From positions 88,748,321-88,812,320 of the forward strand of contig NC_083341.1 of NCBI RefSeq assembly GCF_019175385.1: 64,000 nucleotides of DNA, given 5' to 3'. The notes below the pieces were generated by a model. The model did no database searches, had not been told where the DNA came from, and saw nothing but the letters and a program-made list of their open reading frames with translations. Positions 33,072 through 45,242 of the stretch are shown here, piece by piece; the first letter of the stretch is position 1, and the number at the start of each line of letters is the position of its first letter. The translations under genes were made by a program, and so were the position numbers. The DNA comes from Lycium barbarum (lineage: Eukaryota > Streptophyta > Magnoliopsida > Solanales > Solanaceae).

Positions 33072-33108
33072 AACATTCGAGGACGAATGTTCCAAAAGGG
33101 GGGAAGAA
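33072..33108 (+). promoter_or_regulatory. Element B pre-PPT hairpin and polypurine tract
   Basis: AACATTCG (33072-33079) and CGAATGTT (33084-33091) form an 8-bp stem with loop AGGA. The polypurine tract AAAAGGGGGGAAGAA (33094-33108) follows and abuts the 3' LTR. Confidence 0.8.
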
Positions 33109-35776
33109 TGTTACACCTTGAAATTTTTTCCTGTTAATGTACAGTGAATAGGCTAGCGAGGAACACGAGGTATACGGTGATTTAGATAAGTAGGAAATAG
33201 CATTTGATGATCTTAATCAATATTCAAAGATATTTGACTGAAAGGAAGAAGTTTGGTAAAGAAAGTAAAGGATATGTTATGTATCGGGAAAGAATTATGG
33301 ACGTTGAGTTAATTATGGCATAATGATGTCTTAGAGACGAGTAGTGACGTCCCATAGATTGGTATTGAGGTAATAACCAAATGTTAAGAAGGTTCCATAA
33401 GGATCGGAGATTAAACAAAGTGACGAAAATAAGATTTAGTGAACTGATGGGTTATACGGTCGATTATACAGACGGTATGATATTATACAGACCATAAAAT
33501 GGACCGTAGAAGTGTCACAGAATGAAGTTGCTGAAGGGTTAATTTCACGGTCACTTATACGGACCGTATAAAATTATATGGCCCATATAATGTGCCGTCA
33601 AATTGACACAGAGAGGGATGGTCACTGGAGTAATTTTACGGTCGATTATACGGACCGTATAATGGACTGTATAATGGTGTCGGGACAGGTTTCAAGTTTT
33701 AAATAAGAGACCCAAGTTCATTTATTTCATTTCCATTTTCCATTCCCTACAACTCAAGACTTCTCTAGAAGCTTCCACACATTTCGTATACAAGAATTCA
33801 TGAAAAATTTATGATCAACTTTAGCAAACCCACAAAACTAAGTGTGAGAAACATATCAAAGTTCATCCAAGTCAAGAAATTGCAAGAGAGGTGAACTAGG
33901 GTTTTGATGCAAGAAGAGTAATACCACTCAAGACTTGTCCCTACACTATCTAATGTAAGTTTTATGGTATTTGCATGTTATTTAGAGTATGGAGAAGTGG
34001 AGACACCTGGATTGTAGAAAGATATAGGGAATGGGTCATGAAAGTGTGAATAGTGACATTGTTGAGTAGTAGTTGGAATGAATCATGAAAATGGATATGT
34101 TGAGACTGTAAATAGGTTATGAATGACATGTAGAACATGGAATGAGTATTATATGTGAAAGAACACGAGAGTGAACTATGGTCATGATTATGGATGAATT
34201 AAAGTGAAATGGTGAAATGTGGTAAATGCAGATAAATGATGATTGTTGTTGCTATATTGTGAATGTTGTTATTAACGTTTGGGAGTTGATATAGAATAAG
34301 GGGAAAGTAGTATAAGCAAAGGAAGTGCTGCCCAATTTTCCCCATAAATAGTAACACATTCTTATAGTCGATTAAATAACGTTAATGCGAATTCTCTTGA
34401 AGGTAGAAGCGTACATATTGGAGAGGAACTTTCAAGCGATAGAGTAGCTAGACGAAAAGATATGTGAGGCTAGTCCTTTCTTTCTATGGCATGAATCCGA
34501 TGGTATGATCCTTCTTTCTCTCCACGAATCCTCTATACATATTCCGGAAGGTCAAGAGTTTATAAACATGAATAGCTATATGAGATAAGAGATATGTTAC
34601 CAGTCCAACGATGATGATGATAAGCTAGAGTCTAATGATTCTAGAGTTCATGATATGACGCTGCTATAACGCTAATGATGTTGTATGTTGTAAACACTCA
34701 CCTCACACATTATTCCCTTCGAGGTGAGGTAGAATACCATTAGTTAAGTATGTCATGCATTGTATACACTCACCTTATGTATTGTCCCTTCAAGGTGAGG
34801 TAGAGTACCATAAGGTCGATGATGTTATGCATTGTACATACTCACCTTATATACTCCTTCCTTCAAGGTGAGGCAAAATGCTTGTGAATGCTCCATCACG
34901 AAATTGAGGGATCACGACCTTACGTCACCCCGATAAAGTATAGTTGCCCTTGAGTCTTCATGCATGTATTGTGATGAGCATACTATGATTAGCATACTAT
35001 GATGAGCATATGATTATGATATTACACCGTACCTATATGGTCGGGCAGATATACACACCACTATAGTGGGCAGCTTATACCCCAGATGCGGAAGGCCTGG
35101 ACGCAGGCTAATGTTAATGATTATCACACTGATCCGATATGGACGGGCAGCTTATGCATTTATGCATATATGATATGATGATGAGTATGTGTAAGTCAAC
35201 ATGTGTTATTTCCTTTATGAGTCATAGTCAGTTATACATTGCTCTTCATTTGATGCCTCCTCATTTCATTGATGTTTCATTATTGTTTATGCCTCACATA
35301 CTCAGTACAATGTTCGTATTGACGTCCGTTTCCTTTAGGCGCTGTTTTCATGCCCACAGGTAGACAGGGAGGTGAGCTTGATCCGAACTCGTAGGAGCCA
35401 GCAGCTGATTAGAGAGCACTCCATTGTTCCGGAGGTGCTTATGATTATTCTTTTGTGTATATTCTTGTATATGTATTTTTGGGCATGACTGGGTCTTGTC
35501 CCATCCTTATGCATAGTACTCTAGTAGAGGCTTGTATATACGCAGTGTGGGTTGTATGGTCTCACGAGGTTGCTACTATGTACACATATATTATTTTGAT
35601 TGCCGAAAGGCTTATGCATATAAAGTATTGAAGTTTTCCAAATGAAAGATGATTTTCTTATAATTTGTGTATGAATGTGATACAAGAACGATTAATGAGC
35701 ATGATAAGTAGTAGAATGAGCGGTGCTCGGTGGTTAGCCCCAGGTACCCGTCGCGGTCCCTAGTCGGGTCGTGACA
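33109..35776 (+). mobile_element. Element B 3' LTR
   Basis: 2668 bp with the same ends and internal parts as the 5' LTR, including the palindrome array (about 33453-33676), TTTAAATAA (33698-33706), CTCACC/GGTGAG units (about 34693-34871) and TTACGTCA (34920-34927). The splice donor and the left arm of the TTACGTCA hairpin are mutated here. About 20 differences from the 5' LTR occur in roughly 370 aligned bases. Confidence 0.94.
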
Positions 35777-35781
35777 ACTAG
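35777..35781. repeat. Target-site duplication of element B (right)
   Basis: ACTAG, identical to 11890-11894. Confidence 0.93.
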
Positions 35782-36326
35782 CGACACAGTTATGCTAGGT
35801 AAACATTTGGAATGTAAGGGTAAAAGAGATGGCGACAAGGATGTAAGGATTAGAAAGCCTGAATAATGGACTACAAAAAAAAATTGATACAGTGTATATC
35901 TAAGATCAACGGGTACAAAAAGGATAGCCCGAGATGGCACTAGAGGAGTAAACGCAAAGAAGTCGCCATAGAGAGAGAAAGGTAGCTGCCCACTAACAAA
36001 GAAACAAGGAGCGAGGAAAAAAAAGAGTGCTTACAGGATGATGAATAGTTATGGAACGGCAAGTCAATACTACCATAATGGAGAATGAGCAAGAGCGGGA
36101 TGCTAGTCAATTTCCAATCAGGTACATGAGGACAAAGAAGCGAAAAAAGATGACCGAAGGCAATATAAGAGTTAAGAAAGAATGAGAAGAGACTAACCCA
36201 AGTTATAGTTGAAGTAAATGGTAATCGGACCCTAAAGGAAAAATAATTGTTCTAACGAATCAAAGATGGTGTCGTGGGTTGGCAAACTGCTGTATTCGAG
36301 GACGAATGTTTCTAAGGGGGGAAGGA
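35782..36326 (+). other. Element A internal region, 3' end with polypurine tract
   Basis: Purine-rich non-coding sequence continuing from 11889. It ends in the hairpin ATTCG/AGGA/CGAAT (36294-36307) and the polypurine tract AAGGGGGGAAGGA (36314-36326) directly before the A right LTR. The cis signals match those of the coding elements although A encodes no polymerase. Confidence 0.8.
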
Positions 36327-37936
36327 TGTTACACCCCGTATCTTCGAATAGAACTTATCAAAATTTGAAACATAAGTACGTTGAGTTATGGTTTAGTAAA
36401 ACCACTTTGAAATATAAGCAAGCATTATCAAGTACATTTAATGAGTGAAGGATGTATATAAGGTATACCGGAAGGTTTTATAAGGAAATGAGTGGAAGAA
36501 ATGAAGTAGTACGACTTTGGAGAAAGGATGGGTAATGTTTTGTGTGAAAATTTTGGTCCAACTTGAGGGACAAATATCTCTTCGCATATGAAGTGTTCTA
36601 AAGTGAACCAAAAGCCTAAAATGAAGTTCGTCGAGTCTAGTTTCCAATGCAACAAACTTCTCGTCGATAGGTCATCGGAGTAGAGAATTATGGACGTTAC
36701 AAGTTCAGCTGACATAACAGAAACGCGTGCTACAGTACTTCTCAAGATTTGGCATCTTATAAGAGGGGTTTTACCCCTCATTTTTCAGCCCAACACTTCT
36801 CAAAATTTCCCAAATTCTCTAGAATAATCCTCCAACTTCCGTCCATAGAATTTTAGAGCAAATTAAGTGAAATCCCTGAATTTAAGTTCGGACAACGCAT
36901 AGCTGCGATTATAATATCGTGTTGCGGCGAAACTTGTCTTGGATTCAAGGTGATAATCGAAGATATTGCAATTCTAGCAGGTGAAAGGTATGAATCTTTC
37001 CTTATTAGTATTATTTAAGGCTTATTTACGTAGATAAAGTCGTTAAATAATTGTGTAGTAAGTTGGTTAGTTATGGAAGTTGAAAAAACAGTGTGTGGGC
37101 TGTTTTATGGTACATATTGGTGTTGGAAATGATGTTATTGATGTCGGTGTTGTTGTTGTTGTTGTTGGTTGCTGAATTGAGATTTCGGGTTAGGCATATA
37201 AACAGGGGAGATGCTGCCCGATTTTCAGCAGGATATAAAATAGTTTGACTTGAGAGCTTAGTACAAATATACTACGATGAGTCTAACGATTGTGTGAATC
37301 CTCTTAAATGTAGATTTACGAACGGAAGAATAAGCGTAGAAAATAGGAGGCCGCGCAGGTATGTTAAGGCTTGTCCCTTTCTTTCAAAGGCATGATTCCT
37401 ATGGTGCGATTTCATAAATGTTTTCATAACTTCTTTGTTTCCAAAAGCTAGATGTTTATGACTCCAAAGCATGATTCCCTTCCTGATAACCCGCAAATGT
37501 TTTCCAAAATGTCCGTATTTTTCCAAAACAAAGGTTTATGATTTTGTAAGCTTTTATGACTACAACGACGAACATGTTTTTGTAATGACAACGATGATGT
37601 CAAACACGAGAATATGTCTATGATGATTATGATGAGAATGGTTTCATGTTTAAAAGTCTCAAGTTGTGGATTCAATATGAGTATGAGAATATTGAGCTAT
37701 TTCTTGATCCTCAATTTTATTCCTTGATAATGACTCTATTTTCTAAAGACTTCGAAGTATATGAATTGACACCTTATGAGATTTAGGACCTTATTCTATG
37801 TTTTCTCTTGATGTTATTCTTCATTGATAGTCTCACGTTATAATAATTGTTCCTTCAAGGTGAGACATGACGATCATGATTATTCCATAATGTAATCGGA
37901 GATTACCGACCTTACGTCATTCCGATAGAGACATAC
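36327..37936 (+). mobile_element. Element A 3' LTR, first part
   Basis: Matches 5553 to about 7136 of the 5' LTR, up to TCCGATAGAGACATA, where element F inserted. It keeps about 70 bp missing from the 5' LTR but has lost most of the GCTACAGTAC array. The stretch equivalent to about 7137-7503 is absent, and the LTR resumes at 45243. Confidence 0.92.
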
Positions 37937-40269
37937 TGTTACACCTCGGAAAATTTCCCGTTAGTACGCAAGTAAATGAACTAATGATGTGTGCGAGGAG
38001 TGCGAGTGTATAATTTTTCATGGGAAATGTATGTAAAGGGATGTGGATGATAGAATGAAAAGTCGAGAAATGAGAAAAATTGAAAGTTGGCAAAACTGCC
38101 CAGTGGTCGTATAGTGCAAAATACGGACCGAAAAGTGCAATACGGTCCGTAAACTTGAAGTCGTAAACTGGCATGCCCAACTTCAACCTTCTGCCAGCCG
38201 AGGAAATGGCTAAACACGACCTGGTGGACGGACTGTAAAGTGATTTACGGCCCGTAAACCATGGTCGTAAATCACCATGCATGCAGGCCAAAGTTTCTGG
38301 TCCTGCTTAAGCTTAAAGACGACCACGAGGGACGGTCCGTAAACTGAAATACGAACCGTAAACCTCCATGGACGACCACTGTTCACCCAGCACAGATTTT
38401 CCAATTCATTAAATATGAGGATCAAGACTTATTTTATTTCATTACAACATTACACCACTTCTCTCTAAAACTTCTCTCTACATTTATTATATGAGTTTTC
38501 AAGGATTATAAGTCATCAATAACATTAAGACAAGTGAATCAAGGATAAGGGAATCATCAAGGATCATCCAAGTCAAAAAAATCCAAATGGAGAAAAACTA
38601 GGGTTTTGCTCAAAGAGGAGTATTATCAACCAAAGCTTGTTCCTACAACTTCTAAGGTAAGATTCATGATTTTTACATGATGTTTAAGGTATTGGAAAAT
38701 TAAAGTACATGGATTGTAGAAAATATGGTCAACTAGGTCATGAATGATGAATAATGACATTTTGAGAAATAGTTTGAATTGAGTTATGAATGTTGTTGTG
38801 TTGTGATATGAATGTGTTATAAATGGTATTAAGATCATGAACTAGACACTTTAGACGAATGGACGAAGTTGGGTGTTATGACCATGAATGTGGGTGAATT
38901 AGAGGAAAATTGAGGAAATCTAGACAATGTGGATAATGTGAATGACTAATGGCCATTGTTATGATATTAATGAAGGTATAAATGCTAGCATTGGAAGGGA
39001 ACGTGCAAGTGTAGAATAGTTCAACGGAAAGGTATGTAAGGCTAACCCTTCTTTCATAAGGCATGGTTCTTGGCCAAATTCCTAATTCCTCTATATGAGT
39101 ATGTTGTCTTCACATGGTTGACATTCCGAGCTCATAAGCTCATGACCCTTGATATGTACTATGATTATACTATGTTCCTCGTATGACGAGTAAGTCTATA
39201 ATGTAGATGTAACGATAATGATGAGGATAGTAATGATGATGAGAGTAAAATGAGATTAGAGATGCTTACGAGTTATGATATATGTATATGTATACCTATG
39301 AAGGGCTATGATAAGACCCCGAGCTTATGATGCCGGGTAAGACTATATGTATATGACTATGTATAAAGTATGTATACGATTACGAAATGCGTGCACACCT
39401 CTGCAGATGGTACGGATAACCCTGATGCCTTGGTAGGGCCAGGTATGTATAACCTTGAGCCTTGGTTGGCCAAGCATGTATAAGACACCGATCCTATGAG
39501 GTCGAGTATGCTATGTAAATGCTATGTATATGAAATGACTATGTATATAATATGAATATGAATGTGATAAGACTATGTATAAGAATACGAATAAGGACAT
39601 GTATACGAATATGAGCACAAATATGGTACGAGTATTATTATGGGATACGAACGACAATGTATGCAAGTAAGCGACATGATGATGATGATATTACTGTCTC
39701 CCCTCCTATGCTATTTTCATATGATATCTATTATGCTTCTATATTGATGTTGATCATGATTTACATACTCAGTACATTCTTCGTACTAACGTCCTTTTGT
39801 TTGTGGACGCTGCGTCATGCCCGCAGGTGCACACGGAGACAGACTTGATCCATAGCTGCTTATTCAGAGATTGCATAGCAGAGCTCCATTTCTTTCGGAG
39901 CCGTAACTTTTGGGTACTTATTCTTTTGTGTATATAATTATGGGCATAGCAGGGTCCTGTCCCGCTCATACGATATGTCATACTCTTATAGGCTCGTAGT
40001 CATATGTATGTGGGTAGAGATGTTCGGCCATGTCGGCCCATGTTTTGTATATCTTTTGTTAGCCACGTCGGCCTTGTACTTATGATGTGGCATAGATGCC
40101 TATGATATGTTAAATGATGATGGTCGTCTAATGGGATCAATATGATTAACGATAATAAAAGCACAAATTGACTTATGGTTCACCTAGATGATATGTTATG
40201 TACGATAAGGGGGTGCCCGGGTGGGGTAGCACCGGGTGCTCGTCGCGGCCCCCTAGCCGGGTCGTGACA
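37937..40269 (+). mobile_element. Element F 5' LTR
   Basis: 2333 bp from TGTTACACCTCGG to GGGTCGTGACA. It contains TACGGTCCGTAAA-type motifs (about 38109-38370), a TATA-like ATTAAATATG (about 38409-38418), a splice donor AAG/GTAAGA (38656/38657) and the paired-hairpin module (about 39768-39815). Confidence 0.92.
38657..38662 (+). other. Candidate splice donor in element F LTR
   Basis: AAG/GTAAGA. The matching acceptor is TTATGTATTTCAG ending at 40477, three bases before the gag start position. The intron would be about 1.8 kb. Confidence 0.45.
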
Positions 40270-40273
40270 AAAA

Positions 40274-40286
40274 TTGTATCAGAGCA
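40274..40286 (+). promoter_or_regulatory. Element F primer-binding site
   Basis: TTGTATCAGAGCA, one mismatch to the initiator-Met site seen in B. Confidence 0.87.
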
Positions 40287-40333
40287 GTTCAGTCCTAGGA
40301 TGTGTCTACGAGCCGTGTCTAGTATAGTCTTGG

Positions 40334-40363
40334 TTATGGGTGTGTTGCGCGCCACACTTATAA
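40334..40363 (+). promoter_or_regulatory. Element F leader hairpin with GCGCGC loop
   Basis: An 11-bp stem, TTATGGGTGTG with CACACTTATAA (two G-T pairs), and loop TTGCGCGC. It starts 60 nt after the primer site start. This is the best-preserved example in the window. Confidence 0.75.
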
Positions 40364-40479
40364 ACGAGAAGCTGCGGACATTTTAGGAATATATGACCTT
40401 CTTTCTTCATAAGAATCATGCGATAGAGCTATGATGTAAGAAATTCTTGTTCCAAAATCGTGTATTATGTATTTCAGAA

Positions 40480-41700
40480 ATACCTAAAAAGGGAAAGGCT
40501 ACAGCAGCCCAAAAGGGCAAGACGGTGGCAGAAAAGCGGGCTGAAAGAGCACCACCACCGGTAGTAGAGGAAGATGAGTCCCAGAGTGCGGCTTAATCTC
40601 AGTCCTCCCAGACAGTGTCTATTACCGAGGAGCACGTGGGAGCCTCAGCCCCAGCTCCAGCTCCTCCAACGAACGCTTCGGGCCAAGACGTGAGGGAGGC
40701 CATTAATTTGTTGACTCAGTTGGTTGCGGCCCAGACTCAGAGGCCAAGCGCAGGGCAAGGTGACAGGGCTGTTAGTGCAAGGGCCCGTGACTTCATTTCT
40801 TTGAAACCCCCGAAATTCTTTGGGTCAAAACTGGAGGAGGATCCCCAGGAATTTATTGATGGTATGCTAAGGACACTCCGGTTGATACATGCTTCAGACA
40901 CTGAGTCGGTGGAGCTAGCGTCCTATAGATTGAGAGATATCTCGATCCAGTGGTATACAGTATGGATTGCTTCACGGGGAGCCAATGTACCTCTACCGGT
41001 ATGGAAAGAGTTTGTTGACGCTTTTCTCCATCATTATATGCCCCAGAAGTTCGGCGAGCTAGGGCCGATAAATTCTTGAATCTGAGGCAAGGTAGCATGA
41101 GTGCTACAGAGTATAGTCTCCGCTTCAATTCCTTGGCTAGGTATGCTTCGACCATGGTAGCGGATATGGGCGATCGGGTGCACCGGTTTGTGAAAGGCCT
41201 AGGGCCACACTTGATGGATAAATGCTTAACTGCGTCCCTTCAGGATGGCATAGATATTGCACGCATTCAGGCACATGCTCAGGAATTAGAGGAACACCTA
41301 CAGCAGCGGAGAAATGAACGTGAGCAAGATAGGGGACATAGCAAGAGAGCTAGACCTTCAGGTTCGAGAAGCGAGTCCAGGGGTGGACACAGACAGCAGC
41401 TTCCCAACCATTCAGGCTATTCTATGACCAGTCCACCTCCACGGTTTTCAGGCCAGGGCCTTGATAGATCTGCTCATTCAGGGCCAAGTCCGAGTTATAC
41501 AGGACCTCAGTTCAGAGGTGATTTGGGCCAGTCAAGGCCACCCGTACCACCGTGTTCCCAGTGTGGGAAGATGCATTGGGGTCGATGCCGATTTGGTTCA
41601 GATGATTGCTATTCATGTGGTCGGCCAGGCCATATTATGCGTGATTACCCCTCAGTACATGGTAGAGGTAGGACCCAGCCATCAGGGTCGGTAGCCGGAT
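40480..41700 (+). pseudogene. gag: Element F gag
   Basis: The start codon position reads ATA instead of ATG (40480). A stop lies near 40592, then the gag domain (SLKPPKFFGSKLEEDPQEFIDG) runs to about 41050. There one base has been lost and the frame continues at 41076 ([20 protein letters not shown]). The zinc knuckle [15 protein letters not shown] (about 41607-41651) has Tyr in place of its last Cys. The linker is rich in Ser, Gly, Gln and Arg. Non-functional, but it aligns along its length with gag of B and C. Confidence 0.92.
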
Positions 41701-43283
41701 CTTCGGCATCTGTACGCCCTACGGGGCCAGGTTCACATGCGCCAGCTGGCCATGGTAGATACAGAGGGAGAGCTCCTAGTACTAGTGGTTCTGAGCACCG
41801 TATTTATGCTTTGGCTGGACGCCAAAATCTTGAGTCTTCTCCTGACGTAGTCACAAGTATATTATCGGTATTCTCTCATGATGTATATGCTTTGATTGAC
41901 CCGGGCTCCACATTGTCTTATGTTACTCCATATATTGCGGGTCGGTTTATAGTCGAGCCGGAGTCGATCAAACCTTTTGAGGTGTCTACGCCCGTTGGCG
42001 AATCGGTGATAGCTAGCCGAGTGTATAGAGATTGTGTAGTCGTGATATGTGACCACCGTACTATAGCTGACTTGCATGAACTAAAGATGGTAGATTTTGA
42101 TGTCATTATGGGCATGGATTGGTTGACTTCTTGCTACGCCAATGTTGATTGTAGAATGAAAATGGTTCGCTTCCAGTTTCCGGGAGAACCGGTCTTAGAA
42201 TGGAAAGGAAATACGGCGTCACCAAAAGGTAGGTTTATTTCCTATCTAAAGGCAAGGAAGATGATCACGAAAGGGTGCATTTATCACCTAGTACGAGTTC
42301 GAGATGTAGAAGCTGAGTCACCGAATCTTCAGTCAGTTCCGGTAGTGAACGAATTTCTGGATGTGTTCCCGGAAGAGCTTCCAGGCCTTCCTCCCGAGCG
42401 AGAGATCGATTTTGCGATCGATGTGTTGCCAGACACTAATCCCATATCTATTCCTCCCTATAGGATAGCACCCGCAGAGTTGAAAGAGTTGAAGGAGCAA
42501 TTAAAAGACTTGCTTGAAAAAGGCTTCATTAGGCCTAGTTCATCCTCGTGGGGAGCACCCGTATTGTTCGTCCGGAAGAAATATGGCTCCTTGAGAATGT
42601 GCATTGATTATCGGCAATTGAATAAAGTGACAATTAAGAACAAGTACCCCCTCCCGAGGATTGATGATTTATTTGATCAGTTGCAAGGTGCCAAATGGTT
42701 TTCAAAGATTGATTTGAGGTCCGGGTATCACCAAGTAAGAGTTAGGGAGAAAGATATCCCTAAGACAGCTTTCAGAACAATATATGGCCATTTCGAGTTT
42801 CGAGTAATGTCGTTTGGGCTAACTAATGCACCGGCAGTATTTATGGACTTAATGAACAATGTATTCAGGCCTTTTCTGGATCTATTCGTGATTGTATTCA
42901 TCGATGATATCCTAGTGTATTCTAGATCCGAGGCAGAACATGCGGACCACTTGCGTATTGTCTTTGGAGTTCTTCGAACCCGAGAGTTATTCGCGAAGTT
43001 TTCCAAATGCGAGTTTTGGTTGAACTCAGTGGCATTTCTGGGCCACATTGTTGCAGCTGACGGTATTCGAGTGGATAGCCAAAAGATTGAGGCAGTGAAA
43101 ACTTGGCCAAGGCCCACGACCCCTACGGAGGTTCATAGCTTTTTGGGCTTAGCCTGTTATTACAGAAGGTTTGTTGAGGGTTTCTCTTCTATTTCTGCAC
43201 CGCTCACCAAGTTGACTCAGAAGTTAGCTAAGTTTCAATGGACAAATGCTTGCGAGCGTAGTTTCCAAAAGTTGAAAGACTGA
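41701..43283 (+). pseudogene. pol: Element F protease and reverse transcriptase
   Basis: This part of the frame is open from 41076 to 43283. The retropepsin motif [11 protein letters not shown] has its Asp codon at 41898-41900; DPG in place of DTG is shared with B, C and M and looks like the normal family form. The RT runs from [20 protein letters not shown] through FIDD (42897-42908) to [21 protein letters not shown]. The frame stops at LKD because about 20 bp are deleted near 43283, at the start of RNase H. Confidence 0.93.
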
Positions 43284-44451
43284 CTAACATATCCTTCCAG
43301 AGGGATTGGAAGGATATGTTATTTATTGTGATGCTTCAGGCGTCGGGCTAGGCTGTGTATTGATGCAAAATGGTAAGGTGATTGCGTATGCTTCTAGAAA
43401 ATTACGGAAACATGAGCAGAATTATCCTACCCATGACTTAGAATTGGCCGCGGTGGTCCATGCTTTAAAGATATGGAGACATTACTTATATGGTGTCCAC
43501 GTGGATATTTATACAGATCATAAAGGTCTCCAATACATCTTCAAGCAGAAAGAGTTGAATTTGCGACAACGACGCTGGCTAGAGTTTCTAAAAGACTATG
43601 ATGTTGAAATCCTGTACCACCCCGGAAAGGCAAATGTTGTGGCTGATGCTCTTAGCCGTAGGTCGATGGGAAGTCTAAGTGATGTACGACCAGAAAAGAA
43701 AGAGATGGCCCGTGATCTTTAGCAGTTAGCTAGCCTAGGAGTCCGAGTGGTGGGCTCAGGTAGCAGCGGAGCTACTATTCAGAATTCAGCAGTTTCATCG
43801 TTAGTAGCGGAAGTAAAAGAGCGACAATATGAGCATCCCATGCTAATGCAGTACAGAGATACACTCCCTCAGAAGGAGGAGTCATCATTTGACATTTCGG
43901 AAGACGGAGTTCTCCGATGTCGAGGCAGGTTATGTGTTCCCGATGTGGCAGGTCTACGCCATCAGATTTTGAGAGAAGCTCATTGTTCCCGTTACTCCGT
44001 TCACCCCGGAGCGACGAAAATGTATCATGATCTTAAGACTATATATTGGTGGAATGGGATGAAGAAAGATGTAGCGGAATTCGTAGCTCAGTGTCCCAAT
44101 TGCCAACAAGTGAAGATAGAACACCAAAAGCCGGGTGGCTTATTGCAAGCTATAGAAATCCCAACTTGGAAGTGGGAAGTGATTAATATGGATTTCATTA
44201 CAGGGTTACCCCGTTCTCGACGTAAATATGATTCTATATGGGTGATCGTGGATAGACTCACAAAGTCAGCGCATTTCTTACCAGTCAGAACGACCTATAT
44301 GGCAGAAGATTATGCCAAGATTTATCTTAAAGAGATAGTGAGACTCCATGGCGTTCCGGTATCTATTATCTCCGATAGAGGAACTCAGTTTACAGCCAAG
44401 TTTTGGGGGTCTTTCCAAAAAGGTTTAGGGACCCAAGTGTGCCTAAGCACT
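43284..44451 (+). pseudogene. pol: Element F RNase H and truncated integrase
   Basis: In a new frame: RNase H ([25 protein letters not shown], and [10 protein letters not shown] at its end), a stop near 43720, then integrase with intact zinc ligands ([18 protein letters not shown]) and core motifs [12 protein letters not shown] and IISDRGTQF. The sequence breaks off after the second catalytic Asp region, so the catalytic Glu and the C-terminal domains are absent. Confidence 0.93.
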
Positions 44452-45242
44452 GTGTATGCTTCTTGATGATATTGGGGCATTGTGTATGCTTCCCTTAGCA
44501 TTGTGTATGCTTCCTAACATATTTGGCACATTGTGTATGTTGCCGTGGATTCATAATGTTGACTAATTCTTTAACTGCCACTTATGACAGTTTGTAGTGT
44601 AAATTGTGTTGAGATATATAATATATTTGATAAACAGTGGTTTGGACCTTGGGTGCTATTATATAATGATATATTCAGGTGCCTACTATTTTTGTGCTTG
44701 TTGTGTGTTTGTATTTTCTACCACTTGTTCTAGGGGTATTTGAAGTAGCGGGGTCGAGGATCTTACTGGGTTATATTTATGTATAACTCACTCCTTACCT
44801 GTATGTCCATGCAGATACTGTCGTTGAGAACGAGGCTAGTAATTGAAGACTTCATGAGTGGATTCTGTTGCTGAGGTGAGCCACCACATTGTTCATGGAG
44901 GCAGCCATTTCAGCTTTATCTAGTTTATTTCTAGTTATTTCTTTTATTTTGGGTTTACATGCCCGACACTCAAACTCATGTAACTCTGTTAGATGCTCCA
45001 TGGTCTTAGTGTGGGATATGGGCTAGAGATTCTTTTTATCTTAGCGTTGGTTGGTTTTCATAAATCGATTATGGATTTGGGTGGCGACTATTTCGCATTT
45101 TTATCATTAATAACGTTGTTGGACCTGCACTTATTTTCTATAAGTGCTTTTGTAAATGATTAAGAGTATGATATATGGTTTTCCTGGCGGGTGATGTTTG
45201 CTGGGTGTCAATCACGTCTAGCGGGTATTTTGGGATGTGGCA
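44452..45242 (+). mobile_element. E: LTR fragment joined to truncated element F
   Basis: This non-coding sequence begins with three or four spaced copies of TTGTGTATGCTTCC-like words (44452-44545) and ends GATGTGGCA at 45242, where the A LTR resumes. It resembles E-prime (4437-4942) near its 3' end. It is probably the 3' part of an LTR from a different family whose arrival or repair removed the rest of F. Confidence 0.5.

Larger units (their letters stand above)
11895..35776 (+). mobile_element. Element B: Tekay/Del-type Ty3/gypsy chromovirus, full length but broken
   Basis: The LTRs are 11895-14517 and 33109-35776, flanked by the TSD ACTAG. Primer site, leader hairpin, gag, protease, RT, RNase H, integrase, chromodomain-like tail and polypurine tract are in canonical order. 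Element C interrupts gag at 15790. The coding region carries several frameshifts and at least eight stop codons. Nested in element A. Confidence 0.95.
37937..44451 (+). mobile_element. Element F: Tekay/Del-type Ty3/gypsy element truncated within integrase
   Basis: The 5' LTR is 37937-40269, followed by primer site, leader hairpin and a gag-pol that stops abruptly after the integrase core (GLGTQV..LST at about 44450). The C-terminal integrase, chromodomain, polypurine tract and 3' LTR are missing. It inserted into the right LTR of A; the right junction is with fragment E, so a deletion followed. Confidence 0.92.

Noticed and set aside
36428..36781. 117-codon minus-strand frame
   Set aside because: It is antisense to the promoter part of the A right LTR. 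The 5' LTR copy of the same region does not keep it open.
41898..41900. Retropepsin motif DPG instead of DTG, taken as a mutation
   Set aside because: The same DPG is present in B, C, F and M, so it is the normal form in these families.
42897..42908. RT motif FIDD instead of YIDD, taken as a mutation
   Set aside because: B, C and F all read FIDD, so it is a family feature.
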